This document shows, piece by piece, positions 23,001-33,870 of a stretch of 64,000 bases of DNA (positions are counted from its first letter, which is position 1; the number at the start of each line of letters is the position of its first letter). The position numbers were made by a program, and so were the translations under genes. The stretch lies in the NCBI GenBank assembly GCA_950022295.1, contig OX465595.1, forward strand, positions 65,742,770 through 65,806,769, written 5' to 3'. Under the pieces are notes generated by a model. That model did not search any database. It was given only the letters and a program-made list of their open reading frames with translations, and was not told the DNA's origin. This DNA comes from Bromus sterilis. Taxonomy: Eukaryota > Streptophyta > Magnoliopsida > Poales > Poaceae.

Positions 23001-25132
23001 GCCATAGTATTTATTGCATCGAGTTGCAACAATATGCAATCGATGTGATATTCCGGTGATCAACAGTTTAATCACAATATACAGAATCCACAATTAACTG
23101 CTTAATCATGATTCCCAAGAATTACATCTCTTGACCAACAATGAATTCATCGATAACTCCATATGACTTTCATTTATGAGCTGGTTATTCCAGTCTTCTT
23201 TCGTTTTGCCTTTATACGTATCATAGTTCTATTTCCAATGTCACTCCTACTCACAAAAGCTCACACATGATTAAGGATGGCGCAGGCCATGGAATTTCCG
23301 GCGTGTAAGTCTTACTAACATCCTTTGGACTTCCTTTCCCTTAATTCTCATCATCATATGATTGGTGTTCTTTCGGATCCCACACTTATCTGTTTTGTTT
23401 AGAGCACAGTGAACATTTTCACTAATGCTTACAATCATACATTGTACTAGATATCTTATATCCAACATTAATTGTCTTACTACTGAAAACAATTTTTCAG
23501 TTCCATGAATATAACATAACTATCCCAAACATTTCGAAGTTCGGGTTTCATGGTGGTGAAGACAATGCACTTTGCTGTGGTGGAATTCTAGCATTTTGGA
23601 TTATGGACGTAAGTCACATCATCCATAGCATCAGCGGGAGAGCATAAAAAATTTGCGATAGGACATGCTCCTTCTCGACACTATTGAGGATAGTCCTCAC
23701 AATACGGTACCAATCGTAAAGTTTTTACCAGATAATACAGTTAATCAAAATCAATTGGGAAGGTGGTAACGCGAGCCATTATTCTACAACGATAATGCAA
23801 ATACTAAGACTTTGTTCATAATTAAGTTGCACTTGTGATTAATCAATTTAATTACTAAGTGCGCTCCCACTCAGATCAATCTCTCTCGTAATTGATGCTG
23901 GAGTGATTCAAGATCCAAGCCAATCGTCCGCCATTGATGTGACATCACTGATGACTTAGACTGGACCGGTAGGACAACTTGCCAATCACGCCAAAGGTGA
24001 TTCTTGTTCATCTTTCGATGGGCGTGTTCCGGTAGCAAACTTTTATCCAAACCGTCAAGACAACCAATTGTATGTGAAGTGTGTTCTTAACACACCCGCC
24101 TTTTATGCGTCACACCGTGTGCACCCATGTGACATGACCTGCTCCGATGTGAAACATAGTATAGACGGTGCTACAGTTGGAAGAACAATATCAACTTGAT
24201 ATTGTTTTGAGGGAGATCACCCTAATAAAATACGACTACCGCGCATCAAACAAGGGTGCATCAAAGGGATAAACATCACAGGAAGTTCATAAAATTATGT
24301 GATATAGTATAGCTTTTTGCTTCGTGAAGTCTTCGTTGTCTTCACGTCGTCGTGGTAGAAGTCACCGTGTCCACCAACTATGTCCTTGGCGCCGGAACCT
24401 TCACCACGGCTTCCGGCATGTGCGTCGGGGTCCACCTCCGCATCGTAGATCATCACCTTGCATCTATCTATTGCTTTGCCTCGAGCTAATAAACAGTTCT
24501 GGCACGCAGGCCATAATTAAGTGACAATCATATGACCCCATTCATCATGCCGTACCACGACACGCAGGTCGCGAAAATATATTACATAACATATAGCATC
24601 TCATACAAACACATTCCAAATCTTGAAGTCTATACCACATCACATGCATACTCTGCAAAAACAAGTTAGATCGCTATCTACACGGGTTGTTGCAAATTTT
24701 ATCGTGGTTGATTAGCCAGTTACATGCAAACGTTGTTCCCTAAACAAACCAAACACGATACTTCAATGTTGCTAGTTTAACGTTCGGGGTGCGTGTAGCA
24801 ACTAATGCCACAAGCCAAACTTCGTTCAACGCGTGACCCCCGTGTGGAATTGAGTTTATAAAATCCACAAACCCCTCCATGTTAAATCTTCTATTACGAG
24901 ATTAAGATGAGATCCAAGGAGTTTGATGTAGACCATAATCAAGGCAACCAGCATACTAAAAGCAGCATAGAGGGATCGATGGAAAACTCAATCCTTGTAG
25001 CAAAACCTCAACTTGCCATCAAGCATAGAAAAAAATCACATGACAGGGAAGCAACAAGAAAATCAATGCCTCATATCACACATATGATCTAGACCTAAAC
25101 ATGCATCTAATCAAGGATCGCTCTGATACCAC
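20093..25132 (-). pseudogene. Decayed Copia gag-pol interior (minus strand)
   Basis: Read on the minus strand, traces of Copia Pol survive. Near plus 21100-21130 the translation gives a YVDDI reverse-transcriptase signature next to a sequence like the AGTGGGAGC stretch of the intact-looking Copia at 58585. Near plus 21270-21370 it matches the MDVKTAFLNGN...PEGFVD region. Between these are many stops and frame changes, and no frame exceeds about 77 codons. The coding decay is far heavier than the divergence between the flanking LTRs, so the decay most likely predates this insertion. Confidence 0.8.
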
Positions 25133-27195
25133 TGTTGGGAAACGTAGTAGAAAACAAAAAATTTCGGCCTACGAATCAAGAACCCAAGATCATCCAAGAA
25201 GATTGCATACAAGGTTTTAGGTCATGGCTCACCAACTGATGAAGCGGAAGTAGAGTTGGTGAAGACCGTTGGTGCAGATCCCCGCAGCTAGGAATTTCAA
25301 TGACTTCCCAACCGCGAGGATATCGATCCCGGGTACCGTTCCACGATCCGTTGCGCGATCTGTCCCGCAAACCGTCCCGATCAAGTCCCACGAACAAGTC
25401 CCTCGAACATGATCTCCGAGGAAGAAGAAGGACCTCGAAGAAGAATCAAAGGTATGATACCTCTACCGGTATCCACACATCCCGATGTAGCAATCCAGCA
25501 GCGCTCCGCCGTCCAGAGAAGAACGCCACCGAGAGAAGCTAGAGGGAGAAGAGCCTAGCGGCGTCCGGACTAGAACGATCTAGCCCGAAGAGAATTAGAG
25601 GCGCGTGGGATTTAGCTGGGGCAGCCTTGGGGATTTTCTGGTGTCTCTTTGGGGCTACCCCTTCCCATGAATATATAGGTGGAAGCCTGGGGTCGCAACT
25701 TGGGCGAGAGTTCTCCCCAAAGTCGGTTTTGGCCACCAGGAGGAGTCCAACACGGATTCCTATACGAAACGCCACGGACTACGGCGTCTAGGGGGGAAAC
25801 GCCAGGGACCCTAGCGTTTTGCCCTGGCCCCCAAGGAAAGTCTATTTCCCACCGACCTACGGCCTTGTGGACCTTCCTACTTGGCCTAGCTTCGGTTTCC
25901 GTGTTTTGGAGAGTTCCATAACCCTCCAGATACTTCTATAAGCTCCCGAGAATCTCCCGAAACCTCCCGAAACATTTCTAGAAGTCCCGGAATAATTTCC
26001 TGATGTTTCATAACCTTTCCACAACTATTAACGAATGTTTCAAAACCTTCCGAGGCTATTACGGATGTCTTGTTACTACTTCAAGACTCTTCTTGAATGT
26101 TCCGAAATCATCCGAGACCGTTCTCGAATATTCTGAAATCATTCGGCACAACCTAGAAAACTTCTAGTGCTACCCGGAAACACTTCCGGTTCCACCCGAA
26201 ACAATTTCGGTACCCTTTCTCTTTTCATCTCCTAGTTCTTTAACAGATTACTACTCGTTAAGTGTGTGACCCAATAGGTTCGGTATAATGCGGAGATGAC
26301 TCAGAACAACTTCCGGACATAGGTCAACAACCTTTTGTCAATAGCCAATAATCAACAGCGGAGCCATGGTCACCCATGTTGACTCCCGCACATACACGAA
26401 TAAACTTCGAGTGAACCTTTATGTTTAGTCATGTACCATTCCCTTTGCTTCGTGATATATGACAAAGTTAGAGGAGAGATGTTTGGCACCCATGTGTAAC
26501 AACTTCTTGAACACAAGCCACTCGTTATCCTCTTTGCTCGTTTGTCTCTATTTCTTGTTATTGTATTCCGGTATCCCCGTGATTAAATCACAATGCGTCT
26601 GGCCAGACTAGAATGGATACCGTCATACCGAGTGGGCCCAAAGTCAATATCTCTTCATCGTGAAGGAGAAAATCCCATTCTTGAACTATCACATTCACTA
26701 GCCACACCATCTGACATACCCAGAACTTATTTTACTACTTCCCATTTACGGGAGGATTCATCTAAGAACCAAAGCATGTCTTCCTGTGTGAAGCAACTCG
26801 ATACTCTCATGGTCTAAGGAATTACGTATATGATAACATTTTCATGATATGACTTATAACGTAGTTACGATGTGATCTCTAAGTATATCATTCAATACTG
26901 GGGTCGGTTCAACATCATTGTTCTGCTAACAATATGTTCCCATTGCTACTGACATCCTTGTTACAAGAACAATGTCCATGATTAAGAAAACGTAATCATC
27001 AGTTAGCACATGATCTGGTCTTAGAGGCTAAACCAGGAAATCTTGCTGTTTACATTTCCACACATGCAAGTGAGTTTTCTTCTGAATCTCATAGTCAGGG
27101 TCATTGCAATTATAGCACAGAAATATAAACATTAATTATGAACGTGGAAATATATATAATAACATTTTATTATTGCCTAGGGCATATTTCCAACA
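25133..27195 (-). mobile_element. 5' LTR (minus sense) of the Angela-like Copia element
   Basis: It runs from TGTTGGGAAACG (25133) to ATTTCCAACA (27195) on the plus strand and aligns along its full length to 17933-20092. It lacks the MITE and so gives the pre-insertion site. The primer-binding site lies just outside it at 25120-25132. Confidence 0.9.
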
Positions 27196-27200
27196 GTTAG

Positions 27201-27789
27201 GGTTTCGGACTATAGAGGGATTTGGGGGTAAATTTTGATGCAGATTACGGGGTGGCTGCAATTTTGGCTTAGGGGAAACCCTAGAAAGGGGTGGAAGAGT
27301 GGTGGTCTTTATATAGCCCAGGTGGCTGGCAGTTTGCAAAAACATCCCCGGATTTTCTCTCACGCGCGCGGTGTTTACGTTTCTGACCGCCGGGGGTCCG
27401 CAGGACCTCCGATTCGGGTAAAACTTCGAACTGAGCGATCAGCGCATCGAGCCGGTGGCGTTCACCTTGCGCCGCGCTAGAACCATTCCGAGAACAATTT
27501 CGGGCGCGCTATAAAAATATCCCGTTTACTTATGAAACGGGGTTTTCTCGTTCCGTTGGGTGAGGATGGTCTCGTGCGGTGTTTGCGACGGTGATTGGGT
27601 GAAACCCGGTGTCGCAAAGGTCGAGTGTCAGGGTGGCAAGGGTCGGTCTCCATCCGGTACGAGATAACAGGGGGAAAATAATCGTTGATCGATAAATCGG
27701 GGATGCAAACACCGCAAAAAAATCAGGCAATCAATCAATTCACACTGAATACAATTTTTTTTAATTTTTGGGAAATCTGGGCTGTTACA
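27201..27789 (-). mobile_element. 5' LTR of LARD-like element, second segment
   Basis: This continues the LTR interrupted at 17932. It starts GGTTTCGGAC after the duplicated gttag and matches 13500-14097. It contains the minus-strand TATA box (plus about 27308-27317) and ends GCTGTTACA before the outer duplication gatac. Confidence 0.88.
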
Positions 27790-28141
27790 GATACGTCCCA
27801 AACGTATCTATAATTTCTACTGTTCCATGCTCATTTGGGTGGCATTGCTATGTGTTTTGCTACACTTTCATACCTTTTTACACATATTTGGACTAACCTA
27901 CTGATACGTCCCAAACGTATCTATAATTTCTGCTTGCTCCATGCATGTTTTGTGTGATATTGCTATGCTTTTGATACACTTTCATACACTTTGACCCTAT
28001 TTGGACTAACCTATTAACTCAGTGCACCCTAGTGCTAGTTCCTCTTTTCTGCTTTCTTTTTATTTCAGGTTTCCCCCGTATTAAAATTGCTCCAAAAATT
28101 CCAGAAAAATCCAATAATAAATCAGCGTACGGGAACCTTCC
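27790..28141 (+). mobile_element. Gypsy LTR fragment with a 113-bp tandem duplication
   Basis: The unit GATACGTCCCAAACGTATC... starts at 27790 and again at 27903. Each unit runs to TTTGGACTAACCTA. After the second unit, sequence typical of Athila/Fatima-type LTRs continues to about 28141 (CCAGAAAAATCC). It is truncated by the LTR that begins at 28142. No coding frame is present. Confidence 0.6.
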
Positions 28142-31100
28142 TGTCAGAACCCTCTGTTAGGTATGTGCTAGGATCAAGTGTCACTTTGCATCATGGAAAA
28201 TTTTCAAAAAGAAAATGAAATGGGAGAGAGAACACCCCTAGATGAATTTAATTCAAATGGCCAGAATAAAAGTTGCTCCAAAAATTCCTTTTGCATTTTT
28301 GAAAAGTCTCATAAATGAGTGTGATCACATATCAAGTGATGTGGAACCAACCCCATGCTCATGAATTTTTTCAAATATTCAAACAGGAGCATGGATATAA
28401 ATTTAAACCCCTATTTGAATTAAATTTCAAATTATTTGAATTTTAAAAATGCCCAAACTTTATAAGTGGCTAGCTATATGCATTACAAGTCCACATAAAA
28501 ATTTGGGACAATTTATAAAATGTCTAGCTATTTAATTTAGCTAAGACAAAAAAAATACAGAAAAGAAAAGGAAACAGAAAATAGAAAAGAGGCTTACCTG
28601 CGATTAGGCCCAACTTGTTCCCCAGCCGGCCCACCCCACCTCCCATCCTTGTCATCTTCTCCAGGCCAGCACGCAGGGAGCTGCGTGGCGACCAAGCTGT
28701 GGCCGCCGACGAGCCCCTGGCCACGCAGCTGCCTCCTAGGCCCTATCCTCGCGCCTGGAGACTCCCAGAAGCAAGCCGCGTCCTTTCCCCCTCCACCCCG
28801 CTACTCTCACGATCTCCTACGCTCGATTTCGCCGCCAACAGAAAGTTCACCGGAGCGCACCACCGTGGACGACGTGGCCACCATGCCCTAGAGCTCAAGC
28901 CGCCGTGTCCCTCGTATTCGTCGTCGTCGACTTCCAACATTCCTTTTCGATCCCTAAACATATTTTGCTATGTTTTGTCTCTTTTTTGTTTGCTCTGGAA
29001 AATTCCAAGAGGTTGACTGTTTTTAGTAAATAGAAAACCCCTGGGTTTTTTTCTTTCTGGAGAGGAAAGGTGGAAGGCAGCCCAACCCACCTGGGCCTGC
29101 CCGATTCCAGCCGAGATCACTCGAAATGGTACCACCTCCCCCCCTCTCCTTCCTCTTTCTAGCGAGGCACTCCTTTTCCCCCTCCTCTCTCTCACGGCGG
29201 CTTCCACGGCGAAGCATGGCTCCCGAGGTCATCTACAGACCACCCCTCCCTTTATAATCTCGTCAGAGGCTCCCCCGAGGAACCCTAGCTCCATTCCCCC
29301 TCTCTTTTCTCTCACCGCCGCCTCTTGCAACCACCACCTCCTTCCCTGTTTCTGCCATGGACGCTGGCGAGTAGCCGGATTCGTCGTCGTTCGTCCGCGT
29401 CATCAAGAAGGAGGTCGCGGAGGGCTTCTTTCCGTCGTCTTCATCTTCCCAAGCAGCTTTCTTCTCCGCATGATCAAGGTGGAGCTGCGTCTCCTTCCGC
29501 ACCAGCGACTGTATTTTTTTCATCATCAACGGCTACGTCGACTGCGTCCCTCTTCATGAGTCTGAGATCGTCCCCGAGCACCCCTAGGTAGGCCTCCACC
29601 GTGTTGTCCTTTGTTTACCGCCGTAGTTCATCGTTGCGTGCAGCCGTGGTCGTTGCGCCCGTGGCGCTTCCAGACCTTGCACGCGCATGTTCCAGCAAGC
29701 CGCGGGGGCGCGCCCATGGTCAGCAGCGTGATGCCTGCGCAAGCCTCGGTATCCCTGGTTCTCTTCTTAGTCGTTCCCGTGCAGCTCTCCGTTGTGAGTT
29801 TCCGGCGAGGCAAGCTGACGCCTTTGAGACTTGGGTGCAGGACCCGTGGTGTTTTGGAGGCAGGGTAGACGGGCCTTGCCAAGGGACACCTCCAGTGAGT
29901 CACCGGTTGGTCGCAGCCGTGGCGACAATCGATGGAGAACAACCCCCTGTCGAGGTTCAGTTTCGTCAGAGGCTGCAAACTGTCGACTTTGACATCGCTC
30001 AATTGGTCAGTTATCTCTACGTCTGTTCGTCAGTTTCAGTTAGCGTCTATGGCATAGTCTTTAAATTTTCAGAGTCCTTTGTTATCGCTAGTCGGTTCAG
30101 TAGTGTAGTGGTATGGCGTCCTGGGTTGGATCCAGGAGGTCTCGGGTTTGAGCTCCCCCCGGAGCAATAACCCTCTCTTTTTGTTCTTTTTGCTCCAGCG
30201 TGGGAGTTGGGCAGACCGCGAGAGGCTGGGCCTTTGCGCTTGGGCCAGTGAGAGAAGAGTGGGCCTGTGCTGCCAGAGGCCAGCCTAGTGGCTGTGTCTC
30301 CCTTTTTTTTAATCTCTTTTCCCTTTTTTTCTTTTCTTTCCAATTTGATTTGAAATCTTTTCAAATCTGTTTTAAATGGCATGGGCTTCTTTACCTCAAA
30401 CATATCATGCTATATATGAATTTGGGGTAGAAAACTCCAAGGAACACCATGGTGATGTTGGTTTTGCAATTTGAGCCTTCAAATAAATGAGGTGGTGACA
30501 CTTTACACTTAAGCCCTCAAACTCCTTTGAATTTCAAACTTTCTTTTGCAAATTCAAAGGGGGCCATGCGATATATGATTTTGGGACAGCAACATCCAAG
30601 GAATTTAATGGTGATATCCATTTTGTGTTTTGTGCAACACCAAAATGGACATGGTGCACAAGCACTTATAACCATTCAATTTCTTTTGCCCTTCATTGCT
30701 TGTCTTTCTTTCAACTTCAGTGCCTGTTGATCTTGTACTTTTGATCCTTCAAGCTCTTTTCCATGCCATCTTAAATCCTTGCATCCATGAACCAGCCCCT
30801 AGCATATTGTCATATGCAAGTGGCTGGGATCTTTCTCTTTTGTTGAACCTCCCCGGTGTCGAATTCACCGACACTTCTCCGTCTCCGGAATCGATGATTT
30901 ATTTTTCACGATGCACTTTTGTTGATAACTTGTTATTGCTATTCATGCCTTGCCATGTCACTTACACCAAAGTTAAGGCTATGACCATAGCCATAAAATA
31001 TTAATAATTGCATATGGAGTTTGTTGACGTGTCGTCAACACCTTCATTTAAATTTGACTAGTTAGGGTCACACCATGCCTAATTAAACTTGATCATCTCA

Positions 31101-32887
31101 TCCATGCTTGAGCATTGTTGGTCTCGATGTTTACTCGTGTGCTTTACCTTGCCGGTACCTTACTTTAGCACCTGAGACTGCCGAGGATACTTTCATGGAG
31201 ATTTCTGACACCGAGCCCGAGGACCCTGCTACATCTGCTCCGTCGACTGATTACCCAGGCAAGGGGAAGATCTATACCATTACCTTATAACTTTCAGCCT
31301 ACTTGCTTAGTTGTAGCCTAGAACGTTGCTTTGATCCTATCCACTTTACTTATGCCTACATCAAACCCAAACAGCCAAGATCCCCACGTCCTAGCAAAAC
31401 ATCGTATTGCCATGTTACATCTGCTCGGCCATTGCTTAGTATGAGTAGGAAACTTGCTTCTTTACCCTATGCCATGGTTGGGATATCATGTTAATAAAGA
31501 AGTTGGTTGATATTTAATATTATTAAATTGATGTTAATTATATTCTACGAAGATGGAAGGCTGGGCTGTTCCCGCCTGGTGCTTTGTTCCATTTGAGTCA
31601 CCTAGGATCCGAGTTCCGGGTATTGGTTCTTTGATTGAGCATGCCTAATCGTGTGTGGGGTTCTATGGGCCCCCCTTGTCTTACCTACCTAGCTTCGTAC
31701 GTCTCTAGTGGTGGCCCGAGATAATTTACATTTGCAACGTGTGTGTGTTGGTGGTACCCCATATTTTTACAAACCACCCTGGGCCAGGAGGACATGTTCC
31801 TTGGCTGGCCCACCTTGTCCGGTTGAGGACCCGGTCTCATGTGAGATTAACCGGCTATCCAAACCTGCGACAGACGGTAGAGACCGATTCGAGAGCACGA
31901 CCCACTTTTGAGTTGGGTGTTGACTCACCGGGGCCACCCGAAGTTGTGTGTTGTTAGTTAGAGGGACTCTGACGTACCGGAGTTTCGGGCGCTTACCTAG
32001 CCAAGTGGAAACCGGGTGTACATGTGAAGCCTATGATGGGCAGTTGGTACACCCCTGCAGGGTTAAATCTTTTCGAAAAGCCGTGTCCACGGTTATGGAC
32101 AACTCAGAGCCTACGTCTTGTTCATAGAATAACATCAACTTGGATCATATTTAAAAACTTGCCTACCGTGTGTGTGCCTTGGCTGCCTTTCTTCGTCCAG
32201 GGGGACCGAGAGAGGAACAAGGTTGTGTTATGTTTGCGTAAGTAGGTGGAAAGCAGACCTATGACACGATGTCAACGTGAATTCTTGGATCTCATCTCAA
32301 CTCTAGTAGAACGATAGAAACCATATATGATAGTGCGGCTGCAACCGATTCTAATACCTGTCTTACCGTAGAAAGTTAGTTATACTGTAGTGATATAATC
32401 TCAGCCCTTGTTTCCTTTCTACTTTTACTGTTTTGCCTGATCGGCCGCTGCAGTGGACTACTACCTTGACCCGAGCACCGGACGATACTTCGTGGAGGTG
32501 CCCCCGGAGGACGACGATGAGGATGACTTCACCCAGTAGGCCTGTAGTTGGGTTCAGACGATCCGTGGGTGGACTTGTTTATGTGTAGCCCTCTCTAGGG
32601 CCATTTGGATTTTGACCGTACGCGGTCGTGTTTGTCTTCCGCTTGTTGCATGATGTACTGTTGGGTCTATGACCTCTGAGATGAAGTAATAAATACCAGC
32701 GGTGATGTATGCCCTGAACTCTATATTTACGTCTTAGTATAAAGTTCATTGTTCTTATATCTGTTGTCGAGAACCCGACAGCGACACGAGTGCGAGTGTT
32801 GTGCGTCGGTGGCCTTTTATGCGCTTCTAACTCGAGCCGGACGCGAAAGCGACTAACTTGAGTTAGTATCGCATCGGGGGCCTTACA
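28142..32887 (+). mobile_element. Apparent solo LTR, about 4.7 kb, possibly mosaic
   Basis: It starts TGTCAGAACCC like the LTRs at 2271 and 33871, and its AT-rich first 450 bases resemble theirs. Its last 1.3 kb (about 31560-32887), ending GGGGGCCTTACA, resembles the LARD-like LTR instead. No primer site follows the end and no polypurine tract precedes the start. The flanking five bases differ (cttcc and tgttg), so it is not a simple solo LTR. A TATA-like TTTATAAT is at 29251-29258. Open frames such as 29601-30170 are GC-rich leader sequence that I do not call genes. Confidence 0.6.
30091..30166 (+). other. tRNA-like sequence (possible tRNA-Pro(UGG)-derived relic or SINE head)
   Basis: An A-box-like TAGTGTAGTGG (30101-30111) is followed by a perfect 5-bp stem CCTGG/CCAGG around the seven-base loop GTTGGAT, which would give a TGG anticodon. 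A degenerate B-box, GGTTTGAGCTCC, follows. The acceptor arms do not pair well and the T-stem is poor, so it is not a functional tRNA gene. It is absent from the related LTRs in this window and may be a retroposed relic. Confidence 0.4.
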
Positions 32888-33870
32888 TGTTGGCTCCCGC
32901 ACCGACTCCCAGCTTATTGGTGACTCCGACCGCCAACATCGCGGCAGCGGCGGCGCCGAACGTGATGGTAACTCCTCTAGCCACGATCGAGCAACCGGGG
33001 CATCACAATAATGCACCCGGCGGCAAGGAAAATAGGGCGACCGACGCCACGGGAGGCAGCGTGCTCTCCGTCTCTTGTATGCCCGCCGTCATCGGCGGGG
33101 TCTCTTCATTGGCCGACCTCGATGCCCTCAAGGAAACTATAAGCGTCTTCAACTCAAACGAGGACTTCATCTCCTTGTATTTTTTAGTGAAATCTCTCTG
33201 ATGCCCTACATGCATATATCTCTTTCGCAGGAGGACACTCCATGCATTCTATTACAAGTCGTGGACGGCGAGTTGAAGGATGTTTCCAAAGGTAAAATCC
33301 TTCAACCACAAAATCTAATCATGCACAATATGCCGATGGCACCGGAGATGCATAGGGTTCAAATCTCTCTCGTGATTTCAGGCTACGAGAGAGTTGAACC
33401 TCCCATTCAACCCCCCGGATACGATGAAGACGAGCCGGCAGTCCTCAGTGATTGTTTCGGCCAAATATGCCTATGGCCAAAGACCCAAATGCGTTTAATG
33501 ATGGGGGAATGGGGAACCACACCTAGGACAAGACCGGTAGTCGTCGTGCCGGCGCCACATGATCCCATCGGCGCACAACAAGAAAACAAGGATGATGATG
33601 ATGATATCAACGCCGACGGGTTCATCAACACTCTTTTTGATGAAGGTAATGATGACTTATTCATGCCTCCTCTTGAAGGAGCCTACCAGCATGACGAGGA
33701 AGCTCGTGGTCTGGCTGATTCTGCGGCGAAATTTCTTGCTCCACGCGTCTCTTTGCTGCTTCTCAGGAGATATCTCCAGCAGCTTCCGCCTTCACTGAGC
33801 TTCAAGCAGATGCCAGAAGGAGATCTATTCTCAGCCCGTCCACACTCCATAAGGCGGCCACTTAGCAGAT
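32888..33870 (+). pseudogene. CACTA-transposon-associated gene fragment (DUF8039-like)
   Basis: An open frame covers 33075-33884, the last few codons lying in the adjoining LTR. Residues from about 55 onward read TPCILLQVVDGELKDVSKG, then HNMPMAPEMHRV, PPGYDEDEP and CLWPKTQMRL. This pattern (charged strand, a hydrophobic W-P motif, a repeated VP...V step) resembles DUF8039-type regions of CACTA-linked proteins in grasses. A possible intron lies at 33177-33230, with a pyrimidine-rich acceptor (TCTTTCGCAG). The upstream GC-rich part (32888-33176) could be the preceding exon. Both ends are cut by LTR boundaries and no CACTA termini are visible, so it is a broken remnant. Assignment is by memory of the family and moderate at best. 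Confidence 0.5.

Larger units (their letters stand above)
17933..27195 (-). mobile_element. BARE-1/Angela/WIS-like Copia element, minus strand, decayed interior
   Basis: The element is flanked by gttag on both sides and bounded by two LTRs of about 2.1 kb. On the minus strand the LTR starts TGTTGGAAATATGCC, the known opening of the BARE-1/Angela/WIS group. A tRNA-Met primer site (plus 25120-25132, read GTGGTATCAGAGC on minus) follows the 5' LTR. A polypurine tract (plus 20093-20110, read CTAGTGCAAGAGGGAGAC on minus) precedes the 3' LTR. The interior is about 5 kb but has no frame above 80 codons. Confidence 0.9.
10404..27789 (-). mobile_element. Non-autonomous long-LTR gypsy element (LARD-like), minus strand, with nested Copia
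   Basis: The element runs from TGTAAGGCCC (10404) to GGGCTGTTACA (27789) and is flanked by the 5-bp duplication gatac (10399-10403 and 27790-27794). Two LTRs of about 3.7-3.8 kb face an interior of only 601 bases (14098-14698). The interior holds a minus-strand primer site and polypurine-like tract but no gag or pol. This matches the definition of a large retrotransposon derivative, which depends on proteins from related autonomous elements. Its left-hand LTR is uninterrupted; the right-hand LTR is split by a Copia element at 17933-27195. Confidence 0.88.

Noticed and set aside
29601..30170. 189-codon frame in the mosaic LTR
   Set aside because: Runs straight through the tRNA-like relic and has no recognisable domain.
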